Shown here in pieces: positions 62,616 to 64,000 of a stretch of 64,000 bases of DNA. The translations under genes were made by a program, and so were the position numbers. The stretch lies in the NCBI RefSeq assembly GCF_001429625.1, contig NZ_LMSU01000001.1:1039020-1103019 (forward strand). Reading direction: 5' to 3'. This DNA is from Nocardioides sp. Soil805. GTDB lineage: Bacteria; Actinomycetota; Actinomycetes; Propionibacteriales; Nocardioidaceae. Below the pieces are notes generated by a model. It ran no database searches. It was given only the letters and a program-made list of their open reading frames with translations, and was not told the DNA's origin. Within the stretch, counting starts at the first letter, position 1. Each line of letters starts with the position of its first letter.

Positions 62616-63536
62616 TCAGCCCCAGCGCATGTCGCGCCCGAGGCGCTCGGAGAGGGCCTCGTTGTACGGGCGGTAGTACTCCGCGAGCCGCTCCTTGGTC
62701 CGCGGGTCGATCGGCGGCTTGGAGCGCTCGTTGTAGGTCTTGAGGTCGATGTCCGGGCACTGCCTGATGCCCAGGAACGTCTGCACCTCGGCGAACACGG
62801 CACCGGGGTCGGCGTACATGTCCTCGGCCCGCAGCACGAGCAGCTGCTCGGCGGGCCAGGTGTCGAGCCACGTGCTGAGGTGCTCGAGGTAGCGGCCCCG
62901 GGCCAGGTAGGTGAACTGGTCGTGCTCGAGGGAGTAGTAGGACGGGTCGTCGCGCAACCGGTCGTGGTCGACGTCGGCGAGCCTCGACTCCTCGGCCTCG
63001 ATCGCCGCCTCGAAGGTCGGCAGCGTCTCGGTGCCGGCCGAGACCCGGTCCCAGTAGTTGGAGTAGGCGCGACTCACCGGGTTGCGCAGCACGGCGATGA
63101 CCTTGGCGTCGGGCACCACCGAGCGCGCCCGGGCGGAGGCTGCCGGGTGGAACATGTAGTAGGGGCTCGCCTCCCCCACGACCGCGCCCGGGTGCTGCCG
63201 GCGGGCGCGCTCGGTCGGGAAGTGCCCGCGGTACCAGTCGACTCCCTCGTGGAAGCTGATGTCGAAGAAGTGGGCGCTCTTCAGCGGCTGGAACGACGGG
63301 AACATCCGCAGGTTGTCCGGGTGCTGGATCAACCAGTTGGTCAGGGAGGACGTCCCTCCCTTCTTGGCCCCGATGATGAGGTAGTCGGGCAACGGCCGGC
63401 GCGAGGAGGTCTGCGCGCCGTACCTGCGGGCCGCCGACCGCACCGCCAGCTGGGCGGTCCGGGGCGTCGTGCGCCGGAGCAGCTGGACGGTGCGGGGCAT
63501 CTCCACGCCGCGAACGGGCTGGGCGGTCTGGGTCAT
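62616..63536 (-). CDS. Second PAPS-dependent sulfotransferase
   Basis: A 306-residue sulfotransferase. The phosphosulfate loop is IIGAKKGGTSSLTNWL (about 53-68, GxKKGGTS, closest to heparan-type enzymes), and the 3'-phosphate site is VIAVLRNPVSRAYSNYWDR (about 137-155). The first 45 residues are basic and may contact the membrane or partners. It differs from the enzyme at 59184, whose loop is GRAGTT, so the two probably sulfate different positions or sugars. The ATG at 63536 starts the frame. It is followed on the left by the GT4 gene. Confidence 0.88.
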   Translation of the reverse strand: MTQTAQPVRGVEMPRTVQLLRRTTPRTAQLAVRSAARRYGAQTSSRRPLPDYLIIGAKKGGTSSLTNWLIQHPDNLRMFPSFQPLKSAHFFDISFHEGVDWYRGHFPTERARRQHPGAVVGEASPYYMFHPAASARARSVVPDAKVIAVLRNPVSRAYSNYWDRVSAGTETLPTFEAAIEAEESRLADVDHDRLRDDPSYYSLEHDQFTYLARGRYLEHLSTWLDTWPAEQLLVLRAEDMYADPGAVFAEVQTFLGIRQCPDIDLKTYNERSKPPIDPRTKERLAEYYRPYNEALSERLGRDMRWG

Positions 63537-63637
63537 GACAGTCCTTCGAGGTGGTGCCTGGGTGCACGGACGGGTCGACCGCCGCGGTGCGGCGTCGCCG
63601 ATCGCTCGGCGGCGCCGCACCACGGACGGAGTTGCTG

Positions 63638-64000
63638 CTAGGACGCCTGGAGGAACAGCGAGCCGCTGCCCCAGGTCAGGCTGTCGATGCCGGGTCCGCT
63701 GACCTGCGTGGTGGTGCCGGGCACGGCACCGTCCTGCCACTGCACGGACCTCAACGCACCGTCGGTGCTGCTGTAGTAGAGCTTGCCGTTGGCCAGGAAC
63801 CCGCCGGCCACCGTGCTCCAGTCGATGCCCGACCCGGTGTTGGGGGCGGTGAACCGCACCGCTCCCACGACGTTGCTCTCCGGGGTGAAGTAGCGGTAGT
63901 AGAGCTGGTTCTGGCCACGGATCGTGAAGTACATCCGGCCCGTCACCTTGTCGAACCACATGCCCCGGATCCCGGCGAGCTCGGAGGAGAACGCCGTGAG
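63638..64000 (-). CDS. C-terminal part of a secreted repeat protein, 5' end outside window
   Basis: The frame is open to the right edge (13 codons beyond the first visible Met) and stops at 63638, so at least 120 residues at the C-terminus are seen. The visible part has repeats rich in aromatic residues such as QLYYRYFTPESNVVGA and GKLYYSSTDGALRSVQW, typical of beta-propeller or Kelch-like surface proteins of this group. No enzyme motif is visible. It lies next to the second sulfotransferase on the same strand, so it may belong to the same locus. Confidence 0.7.
   Translation of the reverse strand, partial: LTAFSSELAGIRGMWFDKVTGRMYFTIRGQNQLYYRYFTPESNVVGAVRFTAPNTGSGIDWSTVAGGFLANGKLYYSSTDGALRSVQWQDGAVPGTTTQVSGPGIDSLTWGSGSLFLQAS

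Noticed and set aside
42721..64000. Recently acquired genomic island
   Set aside because: Apart from short AT-rich regulatory patches the coding DNA looks like its neighbours, and no integrase, transposase, direct-repeat boundary or tRNA insertion point was seen. Ancient transfer cannot be excluded without codon statistics.

Overview
The window is 64 kb of very GC-rich chromosomal DNA from an actinobacterium, most likely a member of the Nocardioidaceae such as Nocardioides. The evidence is a DUF222/13E12-type HNH gene with a mycobacterial-style SOS box, a DosS/DosR-like hypoxia module, a DinB-type mycothiol-dependent enzyme, many GTG starts, many 4-nt GTGA gene overlaps, and the actinobacterial housekeeping run mfd - SurA-like lipoprotein - mazG - eno - ftsB - DUF501 - ppx. 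The genus is an inference from gene content. No transposase, integrase, prophage gene or CRISPR array was seen.

Layout. 1-6.7 kb: HIT protein (cut by the window edge), SOS-linked HNH protein, a 32-bp tandem repeat array, L-lactate dehydrogenase, small enzymes, an MFS transporter and an ABC1/AarF kinase-like protein on divergent strands around a palindrome. 6.8-9.6 kb: a three-gene sulfonate/taurine-type ABC uptake operon. 10-14 kb: an overlapping AAA+ (MoxR-like) / GNAT / VWA operon. 14-17.6 kb: PPOX flavoprotein, DosS-like dual-GAF kinase, DoxX membrane protein and a DosR-like regulator, with DosR-box-like sequences in front of two transcription units. 17.7-30.7 kb: mixed metabolism and envelope genes (VOC, DinB, YchJ, YihY, TauE, cobalamin-binding protein, cystathionine beta-synthase, SGNH hydrolase, Bax inhibitor-1 family, RTX protein). 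30.76 kb: a tRNA gene with a UAA anticodon but a class I shape. 30.9-41.2 kb: the housekeeping block from def to mfd, all on the minus strand. 41.4-64 kb: CysQ-type phosphatase, three regulators and a surface polysaccharide locus.

How it works together. The polysaccharide locus holds an initiating sugar-phosphate transferase, Wzx-like flippase, Wzy-like polymerase, Wzz/BY-kinase, a low-molecular-weight tyrosine phosphatase, two glycosyltransferases, two PAPS-type sulfotransferases, a kinase-fold protein and several secreted proteins. With the CysQ-type phosphatase next door (possible recycling of PAP, the by-product of sulfotransfer), the simplest reading is a Wzx/Wzy-dependent, possibly sulfated, exopolysaccharide controlled by a NarL/LuxR-type two-component system. 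That function is inferred, not shown. The locus runs off the right edge, so its full extent is unknown.

Most genes read cleanly with no obvious frameshifts. Start codons were chosen from ribosome binding sites, overlaps and family N-termini. All motif and repeat positions were found by eye, with no database or folding program.
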